DNA of 64,000 nucleotides from Paenibacillus sp. LHD-117. Lineage in GTDB: Bacteria > Bacillota > Bacilli > Paenibacillales > Paenibacillaceae. The stretch lies in assembly GCF_030929555.1 (NCBI RefSeq), contig NZ_JAVFVT010000034.1, positions 19,999-83,998 of the forward strand. Reading direction: 5' to 3'. The stretch's first letter is position 1; each line of letters begins with the position of its first letter. The notes under the pieces were generated by a model. It was not told the origin of the DNA. It worked only from the letters and a program-made list of their open reading frames with translations, and made no database searches. Both the position numbers and the translations under genes were made by a program. Of the stretch, positions 8,121 to 16,704 are shown in pieces.

Positions 8121-9200
8121 TTAGAAGTATATCGCTTTGCCCGTTTTCGACGATTCGTAGACAGCTTCGAGAATTTGGGAAACGACATAAGCCTGCTCCG
8201 GCGTAACGACCGGATCGGTGTCTTCGTCGATCGCTTTGATCCACAGTCTCATCTCGAGGTCGGAATCCTTCTCGGACTTGCCTTCGTAGAACGCTACGCC
8301 GCCAGCGTTCAGGTCGATTTCCTTCGTGAACAGACGGCTGTGCTGCTCGCCGTTAATGCGAAGGCCGCCTTTCATATCCGCGCCGCCTTCCGTGCCGCTC
8401 AACGTGCATTTCGCTTCGTCGACTTCAAGCGTATTCAGCGCCCAGCTGGATTCCAGCATGATCGTCGCGCCGTTCTCCATGACGATCATCCCGAACGCGG
8501 AATCCTCGACCGTGAATTGTGCAGGATCCCATGGGCCCCAAGCGTTGGCCGCGTTCTGGCGTCCGGACAGCTTGTGGTACGCCTGGCCGAGCACGACTTT
8601 TGGCTTGTAGTTGTTCATCATCCAAAGCGTCAGGTCAAGCGCGTGCGTGCCGATATCGATGAGCGGGCCGCCGCCTTGTTTCTCTTCGTCGAGGAATACG
8701 CCCCAAGTCGGAACGGCGCGGCGGCGTACCGCATGCGCTTTGGCGTAGTATACTTCGCCCAGCTCGCCATTATCGCAAATTTGCTTCAGAATTTGGCTGT
8801 CGGTACGGAAACGGTTGTTGTAGCCGACGGTCAGCTTCTTGCCCGTGCGCTTCGCGGCTTCCAACATACGGCCCGCGTCATGCGCCGTCTTCGCCATCGG
8901 TTTCTCGCTCATGACATGTTTGCCGGCTTCGAGAGCGGCGATCGCAATGTCGGCATGGGAGTCATTCGGCGTACATACGTGAACGATATCGATCGTTTCG
9001 TCCTTCAGCAGCTCGGTGTAGTCGGTGTATACTTTCGCGCCTTCCGCGCCGTAATTGGCTGCTGCTTCGATCGCGCGTTCCTCCACGATATCGCAGAATG
9101 CGGTCATTTCGACGTTGTTCAAATTTTTCAAGCTCGGCATATGTTTGCCGTTGGCGATGCCGCCGCAGCCAATAATGGCGATTTTGTACGTTTTGGACAT
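8121..9200 (-). CDS. Gfo/Idh/MocA family NAD(P)-dependent oxidoreductase
   Basis: A 359-residue sugar dehydrogenase-like protein. The Rossmann motif GCGGIANGKH is near residue 11, and EKPMAKTAHDA carries the EKP catalytic motif. The GGGPLIDIGTHALDLTLWMM segment holds the D-x-G-x-H substrate site. Such enzymes oxidise or reduce sugars, inositols or uronates. It is the last gene of a minus-strand run with an AraC regulator and a second Gfo/Idh gene, so this is probably a dedicated sugar-acid or inositol pathway. Substrate unknown. Confidence 0.9.
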   Translation of the reverse strand: MSKTYKIAIIGCGGIANGKHMPSLKNLNNVEMTAFCDIVEERAIEAAANYGAEGAKVYTDYTELLKDETIDIVHVCTPNDSHADIAIAALEAGKHVMSEKPMAKTAHDAGRMLEAAKRTGKKLTVGYNNRFRTDSQILKQICDNGELGEVYYAKAHAVRRRAVPTWGVFLDEEKQGGGPLIDIGTHALDLTLWMMNNYKPKVVLGQAYHKLSGRQNAANAWGPWDPAQFTVEDSAFGMIVMENGATIMLESSWALNTLEVDEAKCTLSGTEGGADMKGGLRINGEQHSRLFTKEIDLNAGGVAFYEGKSEKDSDLEMRLWIKAIDEDTDPVVTPEQAYVVSQILEAVYESSKTGKAIYF

Positions 9201-9206
9201 TTGATT

Positions 9207-10142
9207 TTAGCCTCCCAAAATAGTTTGTTTGCGGTAATCGGATGGCGTCATCCCATACCGCTTGCGAAATACGGCATGCAAGTAATTGCTGGTGGAGAAG
9301 CCGGTGGTCGTGGCAATCTCTTCGATCGACTTCGTACCTTCGGCCAGCTCCTTGCAGACGGCGGCCAACCGGATATCCTCCAGCACACGGCTGAACGTAT
9401 GCGTGCCGTCCTCGTGCATGTCCTTGAACAACCGCTGAAGCTGGCGGGAGCTCAGGCGCTGTTTCTCCGCCACTTCTTCCAGGGAGAGGGGCCCTCCGTA
9501 ATTCGCCTGCATAAATTCGATCGCAAGCTGGTAACGGTAAGCCTTCATATCCTTGGTCGGAAGCAGCTTCGTCTCGTTAACTGTATCATAAGCTCGTACG
9601 GCGCGCAGCAAAATTTGGATGACGTTTTGCTTTATCGTCGTATAGCTGCCGGCGTAATAGTTGTTGCATGCTTCGTAAGCGTTCAGGAAACAATGCATCG
9701 CGTCATGCATATCGAGCGCCGGGAACAGAGGAAGCTCGGCCAGCTTCCCGATGCATGTGCGAGCCTCCGCCCATTCCCAGTCTTCTTCCTCCTGACCCTT
9801 CGGGACCCGTTCCACGATATCGACATGCAAACACAGCTCATCCATGCCTTCGCGGGCGCCAGCCTCTTGGTAATGCATGACGCCGGGTCCGGTCAAGTAG
9901 AATTGGCCGGGCTTGAGTGAAAATTCCTGGTCAACCAAGATTACCTTGCCTTTGCCGCGAGGGATAAAATGGAATTCGAACTCGGCATGCTTATGGAACG
10001 CGATAACCCTTCCGGCCGGGAAGTGGGTAAGGTGAAACCGAAGCACGTGAATATCATACGGCCCCCATTGGAATCGAAGCTCAAGACGCTCCAGCGCGTC
10101 CGGGCGCTCGCTCATGACGGAGTAGGGGAAGACCGTTGCCAT
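9207..10142 (-). CDS. AraC family transcriptional regulator
   Basis: A 311-residue protein with an N-terminal cupin ligand domain (FHKHAEFEFHFIPRGKGKVIL, LKPGQFYLTGPGVMHY) and a C-terminal pair of helix-turn-helices (LSLEEVAEKQRLSSRQLQRLFKD; SIEEIATTTGFSTSNYLHAVFRKRYGMTPSDYRK). GGAGGG lies before the ATG. It is sandwiched between two Gfo/Idh oxidoreductase genes with gaps of only 6 bases, so it probably activates this operon in response to its sugar. Confidence 0.9.
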   Translation of the reverse strand: MATVFPYSVMSERPDALERLELRFQWGPYDIHVLRFHLTHFPAGRVIAFHKHAEFEFHFIPRGKGKVILVDQEFSLKPGQFYLTGPGVMHYQEAGAREGMDELCLHVDIVERVPKGQEEEDWEWAEARTCIGKLAELPLFPALDMHDAMHCFLNAYEACNNYYAGSYTTIKQNVIQILLRAVRAYDTVNETKLLPTKDMKAYRYQLAIEFMQANYGGPLSLEEVAEKQRLSSRQLQRLFKDMHEDGTHTFSRVLEDIRLAAVCKELAEGTKSIEEIATTTGFSTSNYLHAVFRKRYGMTPSDYRKQTILGG

Positions 10143-10148
10143 TCGATG

Positions 10149-11138
10149 TTAACCCTCCAGCTCGTTCAAGCGAACGGCGCGTCCTTCGGAGACCGAACGT
10201 CCCGCCGCTTCCATCAGCATGGTCAGTTCCTTCGCCAAACGGATGTTCTCGTCCGCCGTGGTGCCGTTCTGAATATGGCTCACCCATTGATGGAAGGCGC
10301 TCTCGCGATTTACCGGGATGGTTACCGCCTTCCAGGCTTCATCGTTGCCGGCGCGAACCAAAAGCTCGCTCTCCGGCGTGCCGTAGAACAGAGAACCTTT
10401 GGTGCCGTGCACTTCAATGGAGAACGGCGAATGCGGATTAACGAATCCGGCCTCCACGATTCCGACGGCGCCGCCCGCTCCGCGAAGCAAGGCAACCGCA
10501 TTGTCTTCGACTTCGCGGCCGGTCACATAACCGAACTGCGCCGAAACCTCGGATGGCAGCTCGCCGAGGAAGAGGCGCGTCAAGTACATCGGGTGGCAGC
10601 CGAGATCGATCAGCGCGCCGCCCGCGCATTGCTCCAGGCTGTAGAAGTGCTCAGGCAGCCAGTTCGCGAGCGCGCCATTGTGGGAAAGTCTAACCCGCAC
10701 TTGCGTAATCTGGCCGAGCGTTTCCTTCTCCAGCAGCTCGCGGATGGCCAGCGTATAACCGTCGTTCAGGCGAGGCAACGAGACGGTCAGCTTAACGCCG
10801 TTCTCGTCAATCGCTTTCAAAATCGCATTTACTTCTTTCAAGGTAGGCGCTACGACCTTCTCCGTGAAAATATGTTTGCCCGCCGCGGCTGCCGCGAGCA
10901 TCACTTCCTCATGGCGATTCGTCGGAGCATCTACGATGACGGCGTCGATTCCGCCATTTGCCAACATATCCTCCAGGTTTGCGAAATAAGGGACGCCGAG
11001 CTTCTCTGCCGCGGCGCGGCCGCGTTCTTCGTTCTCGTCCCATACCGCCGCCATGGCGGTGTCCGGATGTTCGAGCGCTTGGTTCGTATAATCCCAAGCA
11101 TGTACATGCCAATAGCTAATTTTACCAATTTTCAACAA
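10149..11138 (-). CDS. Gfo/Idh/MocA family oxidoreductase
   Basis: A 329-residue protein starting at TTG with AAGGAGA 9 bases before. The N-terminal Rossmann region is divergent (KIGKISYWHVHAWDY, no GxGxxG), but FTEKVVAPT (EK motif), GGALIDLGCHPMYL and the C-terminal alpha/beta domain place it in the Gfo/Idh/MocA family. Loss of the canonical glycine-rich loop suggests altered cofactor binding. It is the first gene of the minus-strand operon. Confidence 0.85.
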   Translation of the reverse strand: MLKIGKISYWHVHAWDYTNQALEHPDTAMAAVWDENEERGRAAAEKLGVPYFANLEDMLANGGIDAVIVDAPTNRHEEVMLAAAAAGKHIFTEKVVAPTLKEVNAILKAIDENGVKLTVSLPRLNDGYTLAIRELLEKETLGQITQVRVRLSHNGALANWLPEHFYSLEQCAGGALIDLGCHPMYLTRLFLGELPSEVSAQFGYVTGREVEDNAVALLRGAGGAVGIVEAGFVNPHSPFSIEVHGTKGSLFYGTPESELLVRAGNDEAWKAVTIPVNRESAFHQWVSHIQNGTTADENIRLAKELTMLMEAAGRSVSEGRAVRLNELEG

Positions 11139-11258
11139 GTCGATCGTCTCCTTTGCGTCGTTCGAACATTTGGTTCATTACATGCAAATTCATGACAACA
11201 AAATAAATCTACCATACTTTTTACCCCAATTTAAGTGCGAATAAACGACCGAATATGT

Positions 11259-12116
11259 TTAAAATCGCGACATCGACTTTCGATACTCTCTCGGAGAAAC
11301 GGAGGAAACCTTCTTGAAAGTCTTGCCGAAATGGGAGAAATTATCGAATCCGACGCGCTCCGCGATGACGGAAACCGTAAGCTCCGTTTCGCGAAGAAGC
11401 CGCTGGGCCTCCTTCACGCGCGTCAAGACGACGTAGTCGGTGAACGGGAAACCCGTCACTTCCTTGAACATGCGGCTGAGGTAATGCGGGCTGATGAAGA
11501 ACCGTTCCGAGAGATCGGATAGCCGGAGCGGCTCGTTGTAATGTCCGTTAATGTACCTGACGATTTCCGAAATTTTCGCGTGAAGCGGGGACGCGTGGCG
11601 GAAGGGCTCCGGCTGATGCCGGGCGATGTACCTCGCGGACGAGAGCAGCATGCCCGACACCGCATGGGGGACGGCGAGCGCGAAGCCCGGCTCCCGATGC
11701 TGCGCTTCGTTCAGCATGCCGCGCACCGCGGCATCGATAGCCAAGCTCTCTTGCCGAGACAGGCGGAGGACGTGAATTTCCTTGGCGAAGGGCGTCGCGA
11801 GCAGTTCCGCGTGTTCCGGGCCCAGGCTTCGCAGCCATTCGTCCGTGAAGTGAATCACGACGCGTTCATGGGAGGCGTCGCCGGATTGCATCGTCCGGTG
11901 GAGCACTTCTTTGTCGATGAAGACGAGATCCCCTTGCTCGACGGAATAGGAACGGTCCTTGATGAAATAAATGCGGCTGCCCGACATCAAATAGTAGACT
12001 TCGTAGTGGGAATGGAAATGGTCGTTCTTCATAGTAAACGGTTCGCTGCGTTTGATATATTCCAGATAGAGCTCGGACATGCTGCCGTAAGTTAAGCCGG
12101 ATTGGAAATCGGGCAA
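11259..12116 (-). CDS. AraC family transcriptional regulator
   Basis: A protein of about 285 residues with an N-terminal cupin (FHSHYEVYYLMSGSRIYFIKD, VEQGDLVFIDKEVLH) and a C-terminal AraC DNA-binding domain (LRLSDLSERFFISPHYLSRMFKEVTGF and SVIAERVGFDNFSHFGKTFKK). TTG at 12116 has GAGGAG at 8 bases; the GTG at 12125 is too close to that ribosome site. It is divergent from the Gfo/Idh-uxaC operon beginning at 12250 and is its likely activator. Confidence 0.9.
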   Translation of the reverse strand: MPDFQSGLTYGSMSELYLEYIKRSEPFTMKNDHFHSHYEVYYLMSGSRIYFIKDRSYSVEQGDLVFIDKEVLHRTMQSGDASHERVVIHFTDEWLRSLGPEHAELLATPFAKEIHVLRLSRQESLAIDAAVRGMLNEAQHREPGFALAVPHAVSGMLLSSARYIARHQPEPFRHASPLHAKISEIVRYINGHYNEPLRLSDLSERFFISPHYLSRMFKEVTGFPFTDYVVLTRVKEAQRLLRETELTVSVIAERVGFDNFSHFGKTFKKVSSVSPREYRKSMSRF

Positions 12117-12249
12117 GACATTCACTCCTCATATTCGCAAGATAAGCGGGAAATGGAACGAAATGAGCATCATTTGACAAGAATTATAACACTTCCGTGC
12201 GGTAAGATGAAGGCATCATACGCAAAGCGAACTACGGGAGGGAATTACA

Positions 12250-13545
12250 TTGAACAGAAAAAGATATGTGCTAGTCGGAACGGGCGGGCGCGCCGAGTTT
12301 TTTTACAAAGCGATCGCAAGCCAGTACAGGGAAACGTCGGAGCTCGTGGCATTCTGCGACATGAACCAGACCCGAATGGATTACGCGAACCATCTGCTCG
12401 TGACCAAATACGATTACGAACCCGTTAGAACCTATCTTCCGGATCGGTTCGACGAAATGATCGAATCGGAGAAGCCGGATGCCGTCATCGTCACGAGCAT
12501 GGACCGGACGCATCATACGTACATTATCCGCGCCATGGAGCTTGGCTGTGACGTCATCACGGAGAAGCCGATGACCGTGGACGAGAAAAAATGCCAGGCA
12601 ATCCTGGACGCGGTCGAGCGCACGGGCCGCAACGTAAGGGTTACGTTCAATTACCGCTACGCTCCGCATCATACGAAAGCCAAAGAGCTTATCGCGCGAG
12701 GCGTCATCGGCAAGGTCACGTCCGTCCACTTCGAATGGCTGCTGAACACGCAGCACGGCGCGGATTATTTCCGCAGATGGCATCGGAACAAAAACAACAG
12801 CGGCGGCCTGCTTGTGCACAAGTCGACGCATCACTTCGACCTCGTGAACTTCTGGATCGGCTCGGAGCCGGAATCCGTCTTCGCGTACGGCGACCTGTTG
12901 TTCTACGGCAGGGAGAACGCGGAGGAGCGCGGCGAGACGAAATTTTACGAACGTGCGACGGGGAACGCGAACGCGCAGGAAGATCCGTTCGCGCTCCATC
13001 TGGACAAGAACGAGAATCTAAAGGCGATGTACCTGGATGCCGAACATGAAGACGGGTACCGGAGAGACCAGAGCGTGTTCGGCGACGGCATTAACATTGA
13101 AGACACTATGGGCGTGCTGGTGAGATACAAAAACAATGCGATTCTGACCTATTCGCTGAACGCTTATATGCCTTGGGAAGGGTACCGTATCGCGTTCAAC
13201 GGCACGAAAGGCCGCATCGAGATGAGCATCATCGAGCAGTCCTACGTCAATGCGGGCGGGGACAAAGCGCTGGAAGGCGCGATCAAAGGGAAAACGATGA
13301 ACGTCTTCCCGATGTTCGGCACTCCTTATACCGTGGAAGTTGAAGAAGGCAAAGGAGGGCACGGCGGCGGGGATCCAGTCTTGCTGAACGATCTGTTCGG
13401 CGTGCCGAAGGAAGATCCGTTCCGCCGGGCGGCGAACCATATCGACGGAGCTAAGTCGATCCTGACCGGTATCGCGGCGAACCGTTCCATAAAGACGGGG
13501 CAAGCGGTCGAGGTCGCAACGCTTGTGAATTTCCATCACGAATAA
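12250..13545 (+). CDS. Gfo/Idh/MocA family oxidoreductase
   Basis: A 431-residue enzyme: GTGGRAEFFYKA Rossmann motif, TEKPMTVDEKKC (EKP motif), FNYRYAPHHTKAKELI, and GGLLVHKSTHHFDLVNFWIG at the substrate site. It is longer than average for the family. TTG start with GGGAGGGA before it. It is followed 20 bases later by uxaC, so it probably acts in uronate or related sugar-acid breakdown, perhaps interconverting the acid before isomerisation. The AraC gene opposite is a likely regulator. Confidence 0.9.
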   Translation: MNRKRYVLVGTGGRAEFFYKAIASQYRETSELVAFCDMNQTRMDYANHLLVTKYDYEPVRTYLPDRFDEMIESEKPDAVIVTSMDRTHHTYIIRAMELGCDVITEKPMTVDEKKCQAILDAVERTGRNVRVTFNYRYAPHHTKAKELIARGVIGKVTSVHFEWLLNTQHGADYFRRWHRNKNNSGGLLVHKSTHHFDLVNFWIGSEPESVFAYGDLLFYGRENAEERGETKFYERATGNANAQEDPFALHLDKNENLKAMYLDAEHEDGYRRDQSVFGDGINIEDTMGVLVRYKNNAILTYSLNAYMPWEGYRIAFNGTKGRIEMSIIEQSYVNAGGDKALEGAIKGKTMNVFPMFGTPYTVEVEEGKGGHGGGDPVLLNDLFGVPKEDPFRRAANHIDGAKSILTGIAANRSIKTGQAVEVATLVNFHHE

Positions 13546-13565
13546 AAACGGGAGAGTGGACGAGA

Positions 13566-14972
13566 GTGAAACCCTTTTTGGACGAAAACTTCCTGCTCAT
13601 GAACGAAACGGCGGTTAAGCTCTATCACGATTACGCGAAGGAACTGCCGATCATCGATTATCATTGCCATCTCAGCCCGCAGCAAATTTACGAGAATACG
13701 AGTTTCTCCACGATAACGGAGGCTTGGCTCTATGGCGATCATTACAAATGGCGGGCGATGCGCGCGAACGGCGCGGAGGAGCATCTGGTGACGGGCGGAG
13801 AGGGAACGAGCGATTACGACCGCTTCCTCGCTTGGGCGAAGACTGTGCCTCAGACGATCGGCAACCCGCTTTACCAATGGTCGCATCTGGAGCTTAGGCG
13901 GTTCTTCGGCGTGTATGAGATCATCAACGAGGCGAATGCCCCCGCGATCTGGGAGAAAGTGAACGCAAAGCTGGCGACCGGAAACTTCAAAGCCCGCGAC
14001 TTGATTCGGATGTCTGGCGTAGAGGTCATCTGCACGACGGACGATCCGGCCGATTCGCTGGAGTACCATCAAAAGATGAAGGAGCTGGACGGGTTCGACA
14101 CGCTTGTCTTGCCGTCGTTCCGGCCGGATAAGGCGCTCGAAATCAACCGTCCGACGTTCCTCGGCTGGATCCGGTCGCTCGGCGAAGCAGCGGGCGTCGC
14201 AATCGTGGACTATTCGGCGCTGCTTGCCGCATTGGAATCGCGGATTCGCTTCTTCCACGAGGTCGGCTGCAGGGTGTCGGACCATGCGTTCGATTACGTG
14301 CCGTTTGCGGAAACTTCGCGCGAAACGGCGTCGGCGATTTTCGCAAAGGCGCTGAGCGGCGAAAACGTGACGCCGGAAGAGGAGAAGCAATACAAGACGT
14401 TTACGTTCCTCTTCATGGGCAGGCTGTACGCCGAGCTGGGGTGGGCGATGCAGCTCCACATTAACGCGTCCAGAAACAATAACAGCCGCATGTTCCGCAA
14501 GCTTGGGCCGGATACCGGCTTCGACTCCATCGGCGACAGCCCGGTCGCATACCCGCTTACGCGTCTACTGGATGCGCTGGACGGCGACGACGCGCTGCCG
14601 AAAACGATCCTGTATTCCCTGAACGCCAGGGATAACGAGGTGCTCGCCGCCCTCATGGGCAGCTTCCAGGGCGGAGGCGTGCCGGGCAAGCTGCAGCTCG
14701 GTTCGGCATGGTGGTTCAACGATACGAAAAACGGCATGCTGGAGCAGATGAATTCGCTTGCCAATCTGGGCCTGCTAAGCCGGTTCGTCGGCATGCTGAC
14801 GGATTCCCGCAGCTTCCTATCTTACACGCGCCACGAATATTTCCGCCGGTTGCTCTGCAATCTGCTCGGCGAATGGGCCGAGAACGGCGAGGCGCCGGAC
14901 GATATCGAGCTTCTGGGCTCGATCGCGCAGAACATTTCGTACCGTAACGCCAAAGCTTACTTCGGGTTCTAA
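13566..14972 (+). CDS. uxaC: Glucuronate/galacturonate isomerase
   Basis: A 468-residue protein of normal UxaC length. It has the metal site DYHCHLSPQ near residue 32, the conserved NDTKNGM near residue 388 and the C-terminal R-N-LLCN-LGEW region. It converts D-glucuronate to D-fructuronate, or D-galacturonate to D-tagaturonate, in the cytoplasm. GTG start after GGAGAG. It is second in an operon with a Gfo/Idh oxidoreductase; together with kduI and kduD about 6 kb away this points to pectin or glucuronan use. Confidence 0.95.
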   Translation: MKPFLDENFLLMNETAVKLYHDYAKELPIIDYHCHLSPQQIYENTSFSTITEAWLYGDHYKWRAMRANGAEEHLVTGGEGTSDYDRFLAWAKTVPQTIGNPLYQWSHLELRRFFGVYEIINEANAPAIWEKVNAKLATGNFKARDLIRMSGVEVICTTDDPADSLEYHQKMKELDGFDTLVLPSFRPDKALEINRPTFLGWIRSLGEAAGVAIVDYSALLAALESRIRFFHEVGCRVSDHAFDYVPFAETSRETASAIFAKALSGENVTPEEEKQYKTFTFLFMGRLYAELGWAMQLHINASRNNNSRMFRKLGPDTGFDSIGDSPVAYPLTRLLDALDGDDALPKTILYSLNARDNEVLAALMGSFQGGGVPGKLQLGSAWWFNDTKNGMLEQMNSLANLGLLSRFVGMLTDSRSFLSYTRHEYFRRLLCNLLGEWAENGEAPDDIELLGSIAQNISYRNAKAYFGF

Positions 14973-14976
14973 CGAA

Positions 14977-15025
14977 ACAGCGTCTTCCGAACCGTCCGTC
15001 AGGACGGGCTTCGGAAGACGCTGTT
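14977..15025. terminator. Shared stem-loop terminator between convergent genes
   Basis: AACAGCGTCTTCCGAA (14977-14992) pairs perfectly with 15010-15025, with a smaller inner GTCC/GGAC hairpin. There is no long T run. On the minus strand the stem overlaps the 3' end of the small gene ending at 14999. Confidence 0.6.
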
Positions 15026-15223
15026 CGTATATTTGAGCATCTGCGGGCCGGCCATGTTGGCGGCGATGCAGAACCATTCGGTTTGGACAAGCACTTTGCC
15101 GATCAGATAGAACGCCGTTCCGCCGAGCAGCTCGAAGACAATAAATTCTTTCCACTTCCATGCCGGTACGACGACGATCAGGATATCGTCGTCGTACCGC
15201 GCCAATCGTATCCGCCGTTTCAC
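14999..15223 (-). CDS. Small hypothetical protein
   Basis: A 74-residue protein from a GTG with AAGGAG 10 bases upstream. A basic, acidic-patched start (KRRIRLARYDDD) is followed by a hydrophobic strand and WKWKEFIVFELLGGTAFYLIGKVLV, probably one amphipathic or membrane-associated helix. No family recognised. It follows the aminotransferase gene on the same strand after a 65-base gap. A longer in-frame reading upstream is a shadow of the aminotransferase. Confidence 0.6.
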   Translation of the reverse strand: MKRRIRLARYDDDILIVVVPAWKWKEFIVFELLGGTAFYLIGKVLVQTEWFCIAANMAGPQMLKYTNSVFRSPS

Positions 15224-15288
15224 CTGGCGCCCGCTCCTTCGCTCGTTACAATCGTAACTATCGTATGCGGGGCGGCTTATCCAACATG

Positions 15289-16515
15289 CTACGCGATTTC
15301 GAGCAGGGCGGCCGTAAGTACGGCGGCCATCTCGTCGATATGCTCCTTCTCCGCGATCAGCGGCGGCATCAGCCGGATCGTTGATCCTCCCGTGACGTTG
15401 ATAAGCAAGCCAAGATCGAGACAACGTGCGGCAAGCTTCGCGGCAACTCCTTCGGCAACGTCGAACGCGACTAGCAGTCCGAGCCCGCGCGGATCGCGAA
15501 TAAGGCCGTGTCCGGCAAGCGGCTGAAGCTTGCTCAGCACATACTTGCCTTGGCGCTCCGCGTTGTCCGCAAGACGACGATCCAGCAGCTCGCGCACGAC
15601 GGCAAGTCCCGCGGCCATGCCGAGCGGCTGGCCGATATACGTTCCGCCTTGGTCGCCCGGCTGGAACAAGTCGAACTTCTCGTTCGTCAGCGTCGCCGAG
15701 AGCGGATAACCCCCGCCGATGCCTTTGCCCAGCGTCAGAATATCCGGCTTGATGCCGTAATGCTCGTAGGCGAACAGTTTGCCCGTGCGTCCGAGGCCGG
15801 TTTGGACTTCGTCGAAGATTAAGGCGATGCCGTACATGTCGCATATTTTGCGGAGTCCGTACAGGTAGGATTCGTTCACGGCGTGAACGCCGCCTTCGCC
15901 CTGCACGAGCTCGAGCATAATGGCGCAGGTCCGGTTCGAGACCGCCGCGAAACAGGCGTCCAAATCGCCCATCGGCACATGGATGAAGCCGTCCACCTTA
16001 GGCTCGAACAAGCTCTTCCATTGCGGCTTGCCGGTGGCGGACATCATGGCGAGCGTCCGACCGTGGAAGCCGTTTTTCATCGTAATGATTTCGTACGCGC
16101 CGTCCAGGTTCATCGCGCCGTGCTTGCGCGCCAGCTTCACCGCGCATTCGTTCGCCTCCGCGCCGCTGCTCGCGAAGAAAGCTTTGTCCATGCCGCTAAT
16201 GTCCGTCAGCAGCTCCGCGAACCGAATCATCGGCTCGTTATAGTAAGCGGGGCTCGCCAGCACGAGCTGGGCGGATTGCTCGGCCAGCGCATTCCGCAGT
16301 GCGGAGGGGGAATGGCCAAGCGCGTTGACGGCCCATCCACCGACGAAGTCGAGGTACGAGCGTCCTTCCGTATCGTATATATACATGCCTTGACCGCGGG
16401 ACATAACCACGTCCGGTCTGTTCGCGGTGAACAACAAATGTTTGCGGGCCGCTTGAAGCAGCTCGGCGGTCGTGCTAGCGGCCGTCGTTTTTTCTTGCAA
16501 TGATAGGTTCTCCAT
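15289..16515 (-). CDS. Class-III pyridoxal-phosphate aminotransferase (acetylornithine aminotransferase-like)
   Basis: A protein of about 408 residues with GAEANECAVKLAR, GFHGRT, FDEVQTGLGRTGK (cofactor Asp), TLGKGIGGG (Schiff-base Lys) and GGTYIGQPL. Length and motifs fit ArgD/RocD-type enzymes, which interconvert N-acetylornithine or ornithine and the semialdehyde with 2-oxoglutarate. GGAGGG precedes the ATG at 16515; the ATG at 16542 lacks a site. A perfect ARG-box core lies 30 bases upstream, supporting arginine-linked regulation. No other arg genes are adjacent, so it may be a catabolic or paralogous copy. Confidence 0.88.
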   Translation of the reverse strand: MENLSLQEKTTAASTTAELLQAARKHLLFTANRPDVVMSRGQGMYIYDTEGRSYLDFVGGWAVNALGHSPSALRNALAEQSAQLVLASPAYYNEPMIRFAELLTDISGMDKAFFASSGAEANECAVKLARKHGAMNLDGAYEIITMKNGFHGRTLAMMSATGKPQWKSLFEPKVDGFIHVPMGDLDACFAAVSNRTCAIMLELVQGEGGVHAVNESYLYGLRKICDMYGIALIFDEVQTGLGRTGKLFAYEHYGIKPDILTLGKGIGGGYPLSATLTNEKFDLFQPGDQGGTYIGQPLGMAAGLAVVRELLDRRLADNAERQGKYVLSKLQPLAGHGLIRDPRGLGLLVAFDVAEGVAAKLAARCLDLGLLINVTGGSTIRLMPPLIAEKEHIDEMAAVLTAALLEIA

Positions 16516-16544
16516 GCCGATCCCTCCATCGATTCGATTCATAC

Positions 16545-16558
16545 TGTATAAATATACA
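16545..16558 (-). promoter_or_regulatory. ARG box core (ArgR/AhrC operator)
   Basis: TGTATAAATATACA is a perfect palindrome and matches the core TGNATWWWWATNCA of ArgR/AhrC sites. It lies about 30 bp upstream of the aminotransferase start, within an AT-rich promoter region that also holds TTGAAT half-site-like repeats at about 16570-16590. Confidence 0.65.
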
Positions 16559-16647
16559 CTATATATAATAATTATTCAATAAATTCAATTGTGAAGATTC
16601 GATGGAAGTTCAGGCACGGGCATGGGAAATGGGAGATCGCTAAAGGA

Positions 16648-16687
16648 AAGAGCCGTCCCGCGTCCATAAGGGACGACGGTCCGGCTC
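16648..16687 (-). terminator. Stem-loop terminator after the SLH protein gene
   Basis: AGAGCC/GGCTCT with inner GTCCC/GGGAC pairing forms a compound hairpin just past the SLH-gene stop. No strong T tract, so efficiency is uncertain. Confidence 0.5.
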
Positions 16688-16704
16688 TGCATAAAGGATT
16701 GCGT

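Noticed and set aside
8013..9920. Plus-strand open frame of 635 codons
   Set aside because: It is the antisense shadow of the Gfo/Idh and AraC genes on the minus strand, which have complete domains and ribosome sites.
9969..11195. Plus-strand open frame of 408 codons
   Set aside because: It overlaps the minus-strand AraC and Gfo/Idh genes; composition is typical of GC-rich antisense frames.
14999..15844. 281-codon minus-strand frame including the small gene at 14999-15223
   Set aside because: Only the last 75 codons look real. Upstream it is the out-of-frame shadow of the aminotransferase gene, and the GTG at 15223 has its own ribosome site.
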